Positions 1 through 11,178 of a stretch of 45,809 nt of DNA are shown here, piece after piece. Source of the stretch: Blastocladiella britannica (taxonomy: Eukaryota; Blastocladiomycota; Blastocladiomycetes; Blastocladiales; Blastocladiaceae); assembly GCA_025349905.2 (NCBI GenBank), contig MU624586.1, positions 1-45,809 of the forward strand. The letters are read 5' to 3'. The translations under genes and the position numbers were made by a program. How positions within the stretch are numbered: the stretch's first letter is position 1; the number at the start of each line of letters is the position of its first letter. The notes under the pieces were generated by a model. That model ran no database searches. It saw only the letters and a program-made list of their open reading frames with translations, and had not been told where the DNA came from.

Positions 1-265
1 GAGATAAACGTAAGAAATTTCGTGGGCCGTGAGTAGTTGGAATGAAGAATTATTATTTGAATTGGATTTCTAGTGGAAAAAGTGGATTGGATGTCCGACT
101 GATTTCTCGGCAAACGCTTTCCAGTTGAAATCGGAGGCAGACAGAAATCAGGGTCAGATTATTTCCAACGGAAAAGAATAGGCGATTGCTATTTCCATTG
201 GAATTTCCGGACAGATTTCTCTTAGAGTTCAGCCACCACTCAAAGAGCAGTGTGGTGTGTTCATT
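1..265. other. Left-edge noncoding region
   Basis: This is AT-richer DNA beyond the stop of the DNAJC17-like gene. Related short words recur (GATTTCTC, TATTTCCA, GGAATTTCC, CAGAAATCAG), which may be an eroded low-complexity repeat. No gene was identified. Confidence 0.35.
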
Positions 266-1475
266 TCAGCCCCATCGCTCCATGCGTCGAAGCACCTCGT
301 CCTCTCGCCCAAGGACCGTCATGTCGACGGTCACAGTGCCACCGCTCTGGCCTTGCATGCGCTCATGTTCTCGTGCCGCCGCTTGTCCGAGCTGCTCTCG
401 TGCCCCATTCCCACTCCTACTCCCATTCCCAGCCTCGGACTCGGCCAGCGCAATGTATATTTGCGGTGGTGGCGATCCCGTGGCCCACGTCACACTTGGG
501 ATCATATGCAGGATCGGGTGCTGCCGGTACCCGCGCATCGCATTGAGCGCACTCGACAGCCGCGTAAACTCGACCGTGGCCTCGACTTTGGTCGGTGACG
601 CGTGCGCGTAACCGGGCAGGGGTGGCGCCTGCTGCATGGCAATGTTGTTAACGGCACCGTACGCGCGCTCCAGGTGCGTCTGCAACATGCGAGCGCTCAG
701 TGGGGTTACCAGTGTGTCCTGGTCCCATTTCAGCACGAGCGATCGATGCCGCGCCGGGACCGCGGCCACTGCATTGTGGTCCGAGAGAGCCGCTCCCAGC
801 GCATGCTTGTGCTGTAGTGTCTCTGCATATTCGCGCAGCACTTTTGCGTGCGCATACCGTACACGCTCGACCTGTCAAAAAATTTGGAGTCAGCACTACC
901 AAAATTGAATCCATCGAATTATAAATACCTCGGCGGCACGATTGCTCAGTCGTGCGTCCATGCGAGGCCGCTTTGTCTCGGCTGCCAAGCGCTCGCGGTC
1001 CTCCAAGTCTGTCCATCCCCATTCAATTATTCCGTCAGCTACATAAGTACAATTAATGAAAAAAATGAATACCTTGCCGCATCTTTCGCTTCTGGGCACC
1101 AAGCTCCTGGAAGCGTTCCTGCTGCAATCGCTGCTGGCGCAAGATGGAATCGTAAGCCTCGCGTAATGGCTCATTGCATAACATGTCATAGGCCTTTTTC
1201 AGCTCCTGGAACTGATCGGCCGCCCTTGGGTTGTCGGGGTTCTTGTCTGCGTATATTTATATTTCGCAAATATTCTTTATTCATCTAAATGAATGCACGG
1301 ACGGACCAGGGTGAAGAATACGCGACTGCTCGCGGTAGGCTTTTCGAATGGCAGCGGGATCGGCAGTGGACTCTATGCCCAGCATGCCATAGTAGTCGAT
1401 GGTCAGGTCATAGTCTTTGAGTAAGGTCGCTGCTGCCGCGCCTGCTCCTGCCGTCGAAGAGTTGGATTCGCTCAT
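266..1475 (-). CDS. DNAJC17: DNAJC17/Cwc23-like J-domain protein
   Basis: Four exons read on the minus strand: 1475-1307, 1246-1073, 1008-929, 871-266 (343 codons, phase closed). The N-terminal J domain starts near residue 25 with DYYGMLGIE. The invariant HPD is split by the first intron (HP then D-KNPDNPRAADQF). A basic, charged helical linker follows (LRQQRLQQERFQELGAQKRK). The C-terminal third (LKWDQDTLVTPLSARMLQTHLERAYGAV) has the layout of the small RRM found in DNAJC17. J domain plus linker plus RRM-like tail is the DNAJC17/Cwc23 architecture, a spliceosome-associated co-chaperone of Hsp70; the role is known from the family, not shown here. The start is the first ATG, 119 nt from the divergent RPA43 start, so they probably share a promoter region. 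The first donor is the unusual GTCCGT. Confidence 0.85.
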
Positions 1476-1594
1476 TTTTAAAAGTTCGAGGTCGAAAGAG
1501 CGCCAACACAGGTCGTGACTTGAAAATTTCCTTTGCCATATTTTTTTTTCGTCTCCTCCGCACGGCGCTGGAAATCAAGGATAAAAAAATAATA
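1476..1594. promoter_or_regulatory. Shared 119-nt divergent intergenic promoter region
   Basis: This short gap separates the ATG of the DNAJC17-like gene (minus) from the ATG of RPA43 (plus). It must hold both 5' leaders and core promoters unless these lie inside the genes. It is AT-richer than the flanking exons and has a run of T residues near 1540. I see no unambiguous TATA box. The call rests on position only. Confidence 0.45.
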
Positions 1595-2636
1595 ATGTTC
1601 CAGACGGTATCGGCCACCTTCTACGTGCATCTGCCGCCAAAATTCATGCTCTCGCCGTCCAAGGGCGTGGAGGACCACCTGAACCGCATGCTGCTCAAGT
1701 ATGGGGTTTACTTTATTTCCAACCATTCTGTGTTTATATTGATTCTATTGTACTTGTAATAGGTTCAATGAGCGCCTCGGTGGGGTCATTCTCTCGTACT
1801 CGAACGTGTCGTTCCTGTCGGATCGGGCCGAGATCCTGTACGACTCGCCGTTTGCCCATTTCTCGGTCCAGTGCGACATGCTCCTGTTTGCCCCCGAGGT
1901 CGGGTCGCGTATTCGTACGTTTGCTCTCTTCTGTGCGATTATGTACCTAATACTGATATGCCAAAATAAAAGGCGGCATCATCAACAAGCAGTCGCCAAC
2001 GCACATTGGTCTGCTGGTCAGCAACCTGTTCAACGCGTCCATTCCCAAAGCCGATATTCCTGAGTCTACATTCGCGTTCACGTCGGACGATGGCAGCGCT
2101 GCGCCCGCCGAAGCTGAGGAGACCCCGAGTGGACACCATGCGCGTCGCCGGTCGCGCAACACGGGCGCGGCCGCGCTCTCTGGACACTGGGTGCACTCTG
2201 CATCGCACACCATGCTCGATGTCGGCACTGAGCTCGAGTTTGTTGTTACTGGGTACCGTCCTTTTTTTTTTTTTCTGGTTGGCATCGCAGAAACTTATGT
2301 TTTCGACAATGAAGGGTTCACCGCGCTCACGATTTCGTCAACATCTCCGGTTCGCTGGTGGACGTGGACTTTGTCCCGTCGCCCGCTCCCATCGCGCGTG
2401 CTGCCGCTGCTCCAGCCAACCTTGTCACATTTGGCGACGAGGAGGAAGAGTTGGTGGGCGAGGCGGCGCCGATCGCCAAGCCCACCGCGGCAGAGGGCAA
2501 GGGTAAGCGGAAGCGCAAGCTGTCCGAAACCACCGATGTTGCGCCAGCCGCTGCTGCCGAAATCGCGGTCGAGGAGGGCCAACCGCCAGCAAAGAAATCC
2601 AAGAAGGCCAAGGCCAAGAAGCAGGCGGCCGAGTAA
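1595..2636 (+). CDS. RPA43: DNA-directed RNA polymerase I subunit RPA43
   Basis: Four exons: 1595-1698, 1763-1914, 1973-2252, 2315-2636, giving 285 residues with phase closed. RPA43 pairs with RPA14 to form the stalk of Pol I, equivalent to RPB4/RPB7, and contacts the initiation factor Rrn3. Recognised from the SHS2-like part (FNERLGGVILSYSNVSFL, then FSVQCDMLLFAPEVGSR) and the OB-fold segment (GIINKQSPTHIGLLVSNLFNASIP), which is the family hallmark. The tail is acidic then strongly Lys-rich (KRKRK, KKSKKAKAKK), typical of Pol I stalk proteins and suited to nucleolar targeting. The third intron uses an AAG acceptor at 2314. The nearer CAG at 2290 would make an intron of about 38 nt and run into an in-frame stop, while AAG restores VHRAHDFVNISGSL. 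Confidence 0.9.
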
Positions 2637-2694
2637 AAGCACAAATCAACAAACGCCAATATATATTTATTTCTAGCTCGACCAACCAGATCAA

Positions 2695-5600
2695 TCAGGA
2701 CGAGTAGTACTTGTTGGAAATGCGTAAAAACACGTCCTCGAGCGACGACTGCTGCATGCCCCAGTCCTGGATCACGGACTGACCATTGGCCATCCAGTCA
2801 AAGACACTCGCCAGGTCCGTCGACACGGGCAGCGGAATCACAATGCGCACTTCCCAGTGCCACGAGTTGGTCGCGGGATCAAAGATACCGCCGCGAGCGC
2901 GCTGTTCCGCGTGCTCGTCGGGCAGCTCGTGCTGGATGCGGAACGTGCCGGCGTTGCAGTTGAGGTTGCGCGCCATGGCCATGACAAAGTCGTCCATGGC
3001 CGCCGACTCGGCCGCCAATGCCGCGGTTGACTGCGACGACGTTGCCTGCATGCGGCACGGCAGCTGTAGGTGCAAGTTGGACCCGCCGCCGTACTTTTGC
3101 TTGAGCGCAAGCTGGTTGCCCTGTACGCGCAGCTTGCCGCCGGCCATGATCCCGATTTGCGAGCACAGCGCGTCGGCCTCGTCCAAGAAATGCGTGGTGA
3201 TGATCACCGTGCACTTGCCGTTCTCGCGGATGCGGCCCAGCAGTTTCCAAATGCCCATGCGGTTGGCCGGATCCAACCCCGCGCTGGGCTCGTCAGCAAT
3301 GATCAGCGACGGCGACCCAATCACCGCAATCCCAATGTTGAGCCGGCGCCGCATGCCGCCCGACAGTTGCGCGGCAGGCCGGTCGCGCGAGTCTTGTAAG
3401 CCGACCAGCTCGATGCACCGCGACACCAGGCCCTCGAGCACGACACCGGACAGCGGCGCTCCGCGGATCCGCGCAAAGAACCGCAAATTGTCGGCCACCG
3501 AAATATCGCCAACGACCATATCTTGCTGAGGGACCACGCCAACTACAGCCGACATTTCCGACATGCCCATGCCGGAGGTCGGCGACCCGCGGATCCACGC
3601 CATGCCGCTGGTGGGCCGCGATACACCCGTGAGAATGTTGAGCAGCGTGGTTTTGCCGCAACCGTTGTGGCCCAGCAGGCCGTATACGACGCCCGGAGTC
3701 AGCGCCAAGTTCATGCCCTGCAGGACCCGGTGCGACCCAAACGTCTTGTCGACATTGAAAACCTTGACCGCGTACCGGTCGCCGTCGCGGTCGCCGCGGT
3801 GCACCGACTCGGCAATCGCCAGCCGGTCCTTGCGCACCTCGTCGTCCTCGTCCTCGTCGGCAATGGACTGGCCCGACTCCAAGTCAAAGTGGGCCTGGGA
3901 GGACGATACCCCGTTGCGACCGAGAGGTGCCAGCTCGGTGCCGCCATTGTGCATGTGCTGCACCCGGCTGCTGCTGCCGCCGTTGGCTGGGGAGGAGGCG
4001 CGTGCGCCAGCATCTTTCTTACCAGACAACTTGTTCTTGACCCATTCGAGCGGTCGCACCTTGTCGCCGACGGTGAACGCGGTGATGGCCAGGATAATGT
4101 ACACGCAGCTCACGACAAACGAGCACGCCGTCAGCACCCAGTCTATCGGCGCCTGCAGAATCAGCGCGTGAATGTTGGCGGCAAAGACGAGCGGCGAAAA
4201 GAGGGCGGCAAGGAGCGACTGGTTGCGGCCGTTGATGAGCACCATGGCCCCGGCAAACACGGCGGCGGCGGGCGAGAACACGATCGACGTCAGGCGGGCC
4301 ATCGAGATCGAGTTGATGGCCGCTGCCAACACAAACGCCAGCGCAATGGCGCCGTGCACGGCCACCAGGAACGCGACAATGAACGACAGGAGGCTCGACG
4401 ACGGGATCTTGATGGCAAATATCACGGTCGTCATGGCAATGGACGGGATGGCAAACAGGAACGCAAAGATGTAGTGCCCAAGCCAGCACGCGGACACCGA
4501 GAGCCCGTTGACGCGGTAAAATCCATACAGCGCCGACTCCTTTTCCGAGAAGGGAATGACGAGCCACACGTAAAACAGCAGGTACACGGCCATGGGCAGC
4601 AGAATGGCGGTGATGTTGGGCGTGGCAATGGGCAGCGTGACCGACGGCATGGACTGGACGGCGCCATGGATCCCTTCGCTGCGGCCCAGGGACTTGCGCA
4701 GCTGCATGTTGGCGGCCGCGTGCACCATTTGCAATAGCGGCAGGTCCGCAATGTAGTCGGTGGACAGGGACGACGACGGCACCAATGCGGTCATGATTTG
4801 TGACCACGGAATCGAGTAACCGCCCGCCGAGGTGACGCGCGCACAGGTCTTGCTCGAGATGGCCGAAAAGTATTGTTCCGCCCGCCATGACGACGGCGGG
4901 ACCAGCAGGAGCGCGCTCGTGGATGCTGCCGATACCTGGGCCACGTTCAAACCGTAATCGGGCAGCAGCGACACGTAATCGGCGCCAATGTCGGGCGCGT
5001 CGGTCACGTACAAGTTTGTCGGGCCGTCGCCACCAGAATCCAAGCTACTACTACTACTACTACCCGGGCTGGCGCACTGCGACGGCATCGCGGCGGCCAC
5101 CTTGTACATGCGCTGCAGGTTGGTCTTGATCGTTGCGGCCACGTCGGTACTTTGCTTGTTGACCTGGATGGGTGCGAGCGCCTGCAGAATGTCATCCTTT
5201 TGCCGGACACTAAAGGTGGAGGAAGACGGCGAGGATCCCGAGAGCGCCAAGTACGTTGCCTTGAGTCGGTCCGAGTCGGCCGAGTTGCCCAAAAATGCGT
5301 CCACGGCGTCGCTGTTCCCGCTGGCCCAGAACCGCGTCGAGTTGACAGCGATTTGCGTCGAGCGCTTGGGGACGGAGAAATCAGCCGGGAAACAGCCCGC
5401 GGGCGACGACGGGGAGCAAATGCCGATGGTGGACGCCAGATAAGTACGGAAATCGGCCAAGTTGCACGAGCCGACAGTGTCGCCGTTGGCAGAGTTCTGC
5501 CGCTTGAGCTCAAGGAATCCGCCGGGGCAAATCACCTCGCTCATCTGGGACATGGCGTACACGTAGAGCCCGAGAATGACCACCGAGGCCAGTAGGATCG

Positions 5601-8600
5601 TGATGGTGGCCTTCATCTGCTTGCGCTGGAACGCCCAGTTCTTGAGCACTACGGCAAGGACCTGCGACCAGAGGGACTTGTGAGCTTCAAACACTGGCAG
5701 CTGGAACGGCGCGAGCTCCTCGCTGGTCGTGTCGTCCATGGGCTTGGACTTGGTCGTGGCCGCCTCGCGCTCGAGCTTGGCCGACTCGGCCACGTTCAAA
5801 AAGACGCGCTCAAGGGAGGTGTTGGAGACTTCAAACTCGCGGATGGCTGCGAGGCGTGCTGGGGAGCTCGACTGCAAAAAGCGAAGCAGGGGCGTGAGGG
5901 AGGCTTCCTTGGACACGGTGACCGTAAACATGTCGGTGGAGCGCTGCGCGACAGTGGCCTGTGGGGCGTAATGGAGAACGAGCCCGCGAATATCGTCGAT
6001 CGTCTTGTGCTCACACGCAAGCAGCGAAATCTCGTAGCCCGAACCATATTGTTTCTTGAGGGCAAGAGACGATCCCGAGGCCTTGACTTGACCCGCATCA
6101 ATGATGCAGATCTGTGAGGAAATATTGGGTAAATATTATTTTTTGACTTGAGGAAGGAAAAAAAGATAATGCATACCGAATCGCCAAGGGCATCGGCCTC
6201 ATCGAGCAAGTGCGTCGTCAGCACGACGGCGGCGTGGGACTTGAGCGAGCGAATAAACGCCCAGACTTTGCGACGGTTGATGGGATCCAGGCTGGCCGTG
6301 GGCTCGTCTATTTTGAAATGCAGTCAGCCTACACACTCATTGAGCGAATAGAGAAAAAAAAAAAAACGTACCAAGGACGACAAGAGGAGGCTCGCCCACA
6401 CTCGAGAGAACGATACAGCAGCGACGGCGCATACCGCCACTGAACTTGCCCACGAGCTGGTCGGCGTGGTTTTCAAGGCCGACGCGACCCAGCCGATCCG
6501 CAACATACGTGTCTGACTGGTCGCACCCGCGGAAAGCGGCGTAAAGGCGAACGTGATCACCCGCGGTGAGCAGCGGCCACGTAATGTCGTGCTGCGGGAC
6601 AACGCCAATCTGGCGCTGGATGGCGAGCGGGTTACCGGTGCCATTGCACGAGACGACGCCGCCGTCCGGCCGCAGCAGGCCCGTGATCATGTTGATGGTG
6701 GTGGACTTGCCTGCACCGTTGGTGCCCAGGAGCGACAGAACACGGCCCTTACGCACAATGAAAGACACGTCCTTGACGGCCGCGTGCGACTTGCGGTTGA
6801 AAACGCCAAGCGTGGAGGTCGAAAACACCTTTTTCAGGTTGCGCACTGCCAGCGACTCGTCGGCGCGCGTCTCGGCATCGAGCTCCGGATCGCCCGATGC
6901 GCTACCAATGCCCCAGTAAGATGGACTGAGGGGAAACCAGAGCCGCTGAGGCCCACCGACAATCTGGTTGGCGTAGCCACACAGCACAAAGATGACCAGC
7001 GACGTGATGATGGTAAACAACATGGAGGTTTGCGTCGATGCAATGGACGTGGGGACACCATCAAACCTGAACGTGCGCGCGAGCGTGATGTTGGGGCTCG
7101 CGAGGGTCAGAGTCACTTTCTTGTTGAGCTCCGTCGTGGTGAGCTCGGCAAAAATCTTGCCAAAGGGGAGCATGGGAAGAAGGGAGAGAATCCACGCCAA
7201 GACGCCCATTTTGAAGAGGGTTTGGTAGCTGGAGGCCCTGCTCGGATCCAGGCTGACGCCGTTGGTACCATCCGCGATGCCAAAGAGGGCGGTGCCGAGG
7301 ATGCAGATCATGCAAATGAACCCAACGAGAATGTTGGTCGAGTAGTTGCCGCTCAGTGCCGCGACTGGTATTTTTCATAATGGTGTCAGCGGATCGCGTC
7401 ATTTCAAGCTCGAAATAAACAATCGTACCGAGAAGGAATCCAATGGATACAAGATGGAACGCAAACAGAAAGAGCACGACAAAGACGAGGAACGGCGACC
7501 AGTTGTACATGGGGTACGATTCTGGCAGGAACGGGAGGGCGATCAATGAGATGAGCGTGGCCGCTGCGCACAAGACCGCCGCGGTGAGGAGGTTCGACAG
7601 CCAGTAGGCGGTCTCGGACATGCCAAGCTTGCGAAGCACACCAATGAGGCCGTTGCTCTCTTTTTTTGCGTTTGTCCAAATGTCAGTATGATCGGATCCA
7701 ATTCAACCAAGCACATGAAGAAAACGTACTCTCGGTACTGAGCATGCTCACGAGCGAGAGCATCAGCGGGCAAAAGCCAAAAACAATAAACGATGCCACG
7801 AACGAGTTGCCGATCGCTTGGCCCTGGGACTTGCGGGCATCACCACCCGACGGCGCGTTACGACCGGAAGTGAGCTCACCTGGGAGCGGAAAGTGCATCA
7901 ACTGGAGCTGGAGCTTTGGCGCAGCAACACCGGCCATGGAAGCGCGCTACATATGCCATTGTATTTTTTTTTGGCATGAGATGCAGTAAAAAGAATTGAA
8001 GAAAAAACGAACCACTTGAAGGATCGCACGGTCAAGGGCATGCTTCATGAGAATGTTACCCGACGAATCCACAATGTTGGGCAGCACGGGGTCGGCATAG
8101 GCGCTCCAGCCCGAATCGCCGACTGGGAACAGCGTGTAGTGAGTACCGTTGGCAGCCGTGACGGCGCCATTGGCAGCCGCAAGATCCGCGGGACCCGAGG
8201 CAAACTTGGGCACGCCACCCGTCGACAGTTCCTTGTTGGCGGCGACCGAAGAAAACGTGGTGAAGGCAATGGCAAAGTTGACCTTGCGCTCCGACACGAC
8301 CGCGGGCTGGCGGTCCAGGACTTGTCCCATGAGATCGTCGGTGGATCCAAAACCGATCACGTCGGCAGTCGGGTCCAGTTTGTTGGCTGCAGCCAGCTCG
8401 GCCATGATCTTGGCGTGGAACACGTCGTTGGGAGCATAAAAGACGCGCGGGCGCTGCAGAGCGCACACCCGGGCAGAGGCAGTGCATTCGGGATAGGCAA
8501 TGTTCAGGGCAGCGGGATTGGTGACGGAGGCGGAGGGAGGGCCAGCAGTGAACGAGTTGGCGATCGCGCCAGAGGTGGCGATGGAGATGCCAATGGCAAT

Positions 8601-8702
8601 GAGCGGCATGAAGAGCGCGATAAAGAGCTGGATCGGGGAGCGGACGAGGACCAGTGCATTCTTGCGCACGAGTGCCGCCGTTTGGGCGAATAGGTTGGTC
8701 AT
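2695..8702 (-). CDS. ABCA-type full-length ABC transporter 1
   Basis: Six exons: 8702-8013, 7946-7730, 7659-7429, 7364-6372, 6307-6177, 6111-2695; 1892 residues, all junctions in phase. The architecture is TM1, large extracytosolic loop, TM block, NBD1, TM, loop, TM block, NBD2, characteristic of ABCA lipid exporters. NBD1 has Walker A GTNGAGKST near residue 593, signature FSGGM (unusual F for L), Walker B VVLDEP near 711 (split by an intron at the Asp) and an H-loop TTHLLDEADALGD. NBD2 has Walker A GHNGCGKTT near 1566, LSGGM near 1668, Walker B LIIADEP near 1692 and ITTHFLDEADALC. Both sites look catalytically competent. The second extracytosolic loop holds Cys residues and a poly-Ser run near 5045. 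ABCA proteins move lipids across membranes; the substrate here is unknown. It is a paralogue of the gene at 33502-40169. Confidence 0.93.
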
Positions 8703-9168
8703 GCTTCACTCTTTTTTGTTTGTTTATTTTCCTGCACGATGTTTTTAACGAGACGAGCTGGGATGCCCCCACCTTTTTGAAGCATTATGCCCTGAGTCGA
8801 GTGGGATTGCAGAGTGCCAAGGACGTGAAAGAATATTATGGACAGCGTGGTCGGCAAAAATACTCATTTTTTATTTATTTATTCCACGCATGGCAGTGAA
8901 TCGTCTCAGCCAAGACCATCCGCTGCAGGTTGTTGCCGCAATTTCGAAGTTTCGGGTGGCGGGAGGTCCTTGTTTTGGGTCCCGATGAAACTCGAAGCAG
9001 TATAGCGTGGTCTTGGCTTTCATTCGCCCCGCAGGAAAAATAGCTGGAGGTGCGTCACAGCCTTGGCAATTTCAGACAAGGGCTTTTGCTGACAAAGGAA
9101 AGAAAAAATAACAACCACCTGTTATTCGCCGAAACAAAGCACATCCCCGTCACTGGAACGCTTTCAGT
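8703..9168. other. Intergenic region between ABCA1-type gene start and SEC17 end
   Basis: The 466-nt gap should hold the promoter of the ABCA gene and the 3' end of SEC17. The half nearer the ABCA gene is AT-rich in places (ATTTTTTATTTATTTATT near 8868). The SEC17-proximal part holds the long hairpin listed separately. A short open stretch on the plus strand (about 8779-8850) lacks a proper start and is not called as a gene. Confidence 0.4.
8908..9018. ncRNA. Candidate structured RNA: long three-part hairpin
   Basis: Positions 8908-8918 (AGCCAAGACCA) are perfectly complementary to 9008-9018 (TGGTCTTGGCT). After a 2-nt bulge, CGCT at 8921-8924 pairs with AGCG at 9004-9007. An inner stem pairs TTCGAAGTTTC (8943-8953) with GAAACTCGAA (8987-8996) with one bulged base. 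GGG (8954-8956) can pair with CCC (8981-8983). All arms nest in the correct order, so the 111 nt folds as one rod-like hairpin. I could not match it to U1-U6, U3, 5S, SRP, RNase P/MRP or tRNA from memory. The strand of transcription is unknown. It may instead be a terminator-like or DNA-level inverted repeat. Confidence 0.35.
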
Positions 9169-10405
9169 TCAGTTGAAGGTCTGCTCCTCCATGCCCTTCT
9201 TGACCTTGAGCAGGACCGCCGTCTTCCAGGGATCGAGCTTGGTCAGGCGGTCGAACTCGACGATGTGGGCCGTGAAGGTATCCACGTCGCCCTGCTCCAG
9301 CGCCTCCAAAAGGGACTTGAGGAAGATGCACTCGCGCTGCGTGGCAAACGTCACGTCCAGGTCCGAGTAGCGATCAATCGCCTGACGGGCACCCACTTGA
9401 TCCTATATTTTTTTCAAGGTTGAGTCCATGATACAAAAGTGTGAAAATTGAAAAGTACCTCTGCTGCCATGTGGCACAATCCGGCCTTGAGAAAGTAATC
9501 TTTGACGCTCCACTTGGTCAGGTTATTGTCCATACTCGAGGCGGCCAGCTTTTCAAACAGCTCGATCGCCTTTGGGTACTGCTCCAGTTGTCCGGCAAAC
9601 GTGGCAACCTTGAGCAGGCAACCGCCCGCGAGACTAATATATCAAGAGTGTCAATGCAGCGATTTTGTCTGCTGCGATTAAGAAAAGCACGTACGCCGAG
9701 GCTTCCTCCGCTTGGAACCACTCCGCAGCCAACTCATAGGCGGCCATGGCCTTTTCAAGATCCACCACATCCGACTCGTAGATCTCGGCAATGGTCTTTT
9801 GGTGCTTTGCGGCAGTCTGGAAGCGACCGCGCTCGGTCATGATGGAAATGGCGCGCGTATATGCGTCGATCGCCTCTGTTATTTCGTCCCAGATAACGGA
9901 TCAGAGCCCATATTGCCCAATTACATGTAAATGAAAATGAAAAAAAAGTACCTGTTGGGTTGACCTTGCGGTAACAGTTGGCGGCATCCACAAAGCGGGT
10001 GGCGGCCTCGTCGCGCTCGTTCATGCGCGTCTGCATGTCGGCCGCCTGCATAAAGGCATCGCCCGCCTCCTTCCCTGTAATAATGAATCGTTAATGGAGG
10101 GGATTTCATTTCTGAGAAATTTTGAGCTGGCGCCACGGGAAAATGAATGAATCCCGGGCTCGAGAGGCGAGCGGCGAGCACCGAGTACCCGCCACTCCCC
10201 TAACGAGGAATGAAAATAAAATAGGACGGCGCGGATGCAACAAACATTTCTTTCCGAGCTTGAATTGGTTGGCGGCCTTGGTGTACAGCTCCTCGGCCTC
10301 CTCGAACTTGTTTCCACCAAAGAGACTGGAGAGCACGCCGCCCTTGAGCTTTTTCTCTGCCTGCTCGATCAGCGATTCTGCTTCGGCAATTGCGGCGGTT
10401 GACAT
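9169..10405 (-). CDS. SEC17: Alpha-SNAP / Sec17, SNARE disassembly adaptor
   Basis: Five exons: 10405-10246, 10074-9952, 9875-9695, 9633-9459, 9402-9169; 290 residues, equal to the family length of about 292. Alpha-SNAP binds cis-SNARE complexes and recruits the NSF/Sec18 ATPase. Diagnostic segments in order are KKWKEAGDAFMQAADMQ, DAANCYRKVNPTEAIDAY, KTIAEIYE, AGGCLLKVATFAGQLEQY, KWSVKDYFLKAGLC and the C-terminal LDPWKTAVLLKVKKGMEE, where the penultimate Leu pair that stimulates NSF is expected. The fold is an all-helical TPR-like sheet. The first intron (10075-10245, 171 nt) is nearly three times the local norm and contains inverted repeats. The W codon at the exon 1-2 join (T+GG) confirms that junction. 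Confidence 0.95.
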
Positions 10406-10654
10406 TATACTTTTTTTGACTTTGAAATGAACGTGAGTTGGAAACTTTCAAAAGAGAAAAACTTGACTAATGGCACATTTGCCATGGACGAGTATTCCCT
10501 TTCTCACACATGTACAGACTTAAAAAAAAAAAAAAAAGAAAAACAGCGAAAATATATTTTGGAGCCTGAAAATGAAGCGAATCTCTCAGCCACGCAGCCC
10601 AGCTAAACAGCAAAAAAAAGTGTACGGACCATAACAAGTGAATAGGAGAGATAT

Positions 10655-11048
10655 TTACTGGCCCTCGGCATCGGCAGCCTCAACAAGAGCGCGCCAGTGG
10701 CCGCCAATGATGGGAATGTTCTGCAGGAGGTCGCGACGGATCTTGGGGATCTTCTCGGCAAAGTACAGGAGCCCGACACCGGCAACACCACCCCACACGG
10801 CAACGGTCGGAGACCTGGTACCACGAATATTTTTTTCATATGAATTCGGGCGATGGCGTCAAGAAAATTCATTAGCGCAGTTGTTGAGCGGGCGCGGCAG
10901 AGTGAGGGAATAAAATATGTTGTGCAATGGAAAAATAGTGAGTATACGCTGTAAAAAATAGCGGGCCAGGGAATTTAACGCACCACTGCGCAAGGCGCTT
11001 GACGCCGAAACCAGCAACGTGAAGTCCGGGCTGAACCTGAGGGCGCAT
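10655..11048 (-). CDS. QCR10: Cytochrome bc1 complex subunit 10 (Qcr10-like)
   Basis: Two exons, 11048-10984 and 10814-10655, encode 74 residues; yeast Qcr10 has 77. The protein is a small accessory subunit of mitochondrial complex III with one transmembrane helix. The helix is VAVWGGVAGVGLLYFAEKIP, followed by the family's conserved tail KIRRDLLQNIPIIGGHW. The short basic N-terminus (MRPQVQPGLHVAGFGVKR) lacks an obvious cleavable presequence, as is usual for this subunit. The intron is 169 nt, long for this window. A Trp codon is restored across the join (TG+G). It lies divergent to the gene starting at 11179, with 130 nt between ATGs. Confidence 0.8.
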
Positions 11049-11178
11049 TGTCGTTATAGTAGTGTAGATGGTGGAGAAAATACAATACTCAAAAATCGAA
11101 AGAGAAATAAAGGTTGTGATATCATAATTATACTCCCAGTTTTCCTCTGTATATCGAAATACAACAAATACAACAAAA

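Noticed and set aside
2253..2290. RPA43 intron ending at the CAG at 2290
   Set aside because: It would be about 38 nt and leads to an immediate in-frame TGA; the AAG at 2314 gives normal length and conserved residues.
3523..4737. 404-residue plus-strand open frame inside ABCA transporter 1
   Set aside because: It lies antisense to conserved NBD2 and membrane segments; composition is His/Arg-rich without any motif.
8779..8850. Short open frame (FLKHYALSRVGLQSAKD...) upstream of ABCA transporter 1
   Set aside because: It has no start in good context, no splice partner found and no family resemblance. Too short to call.
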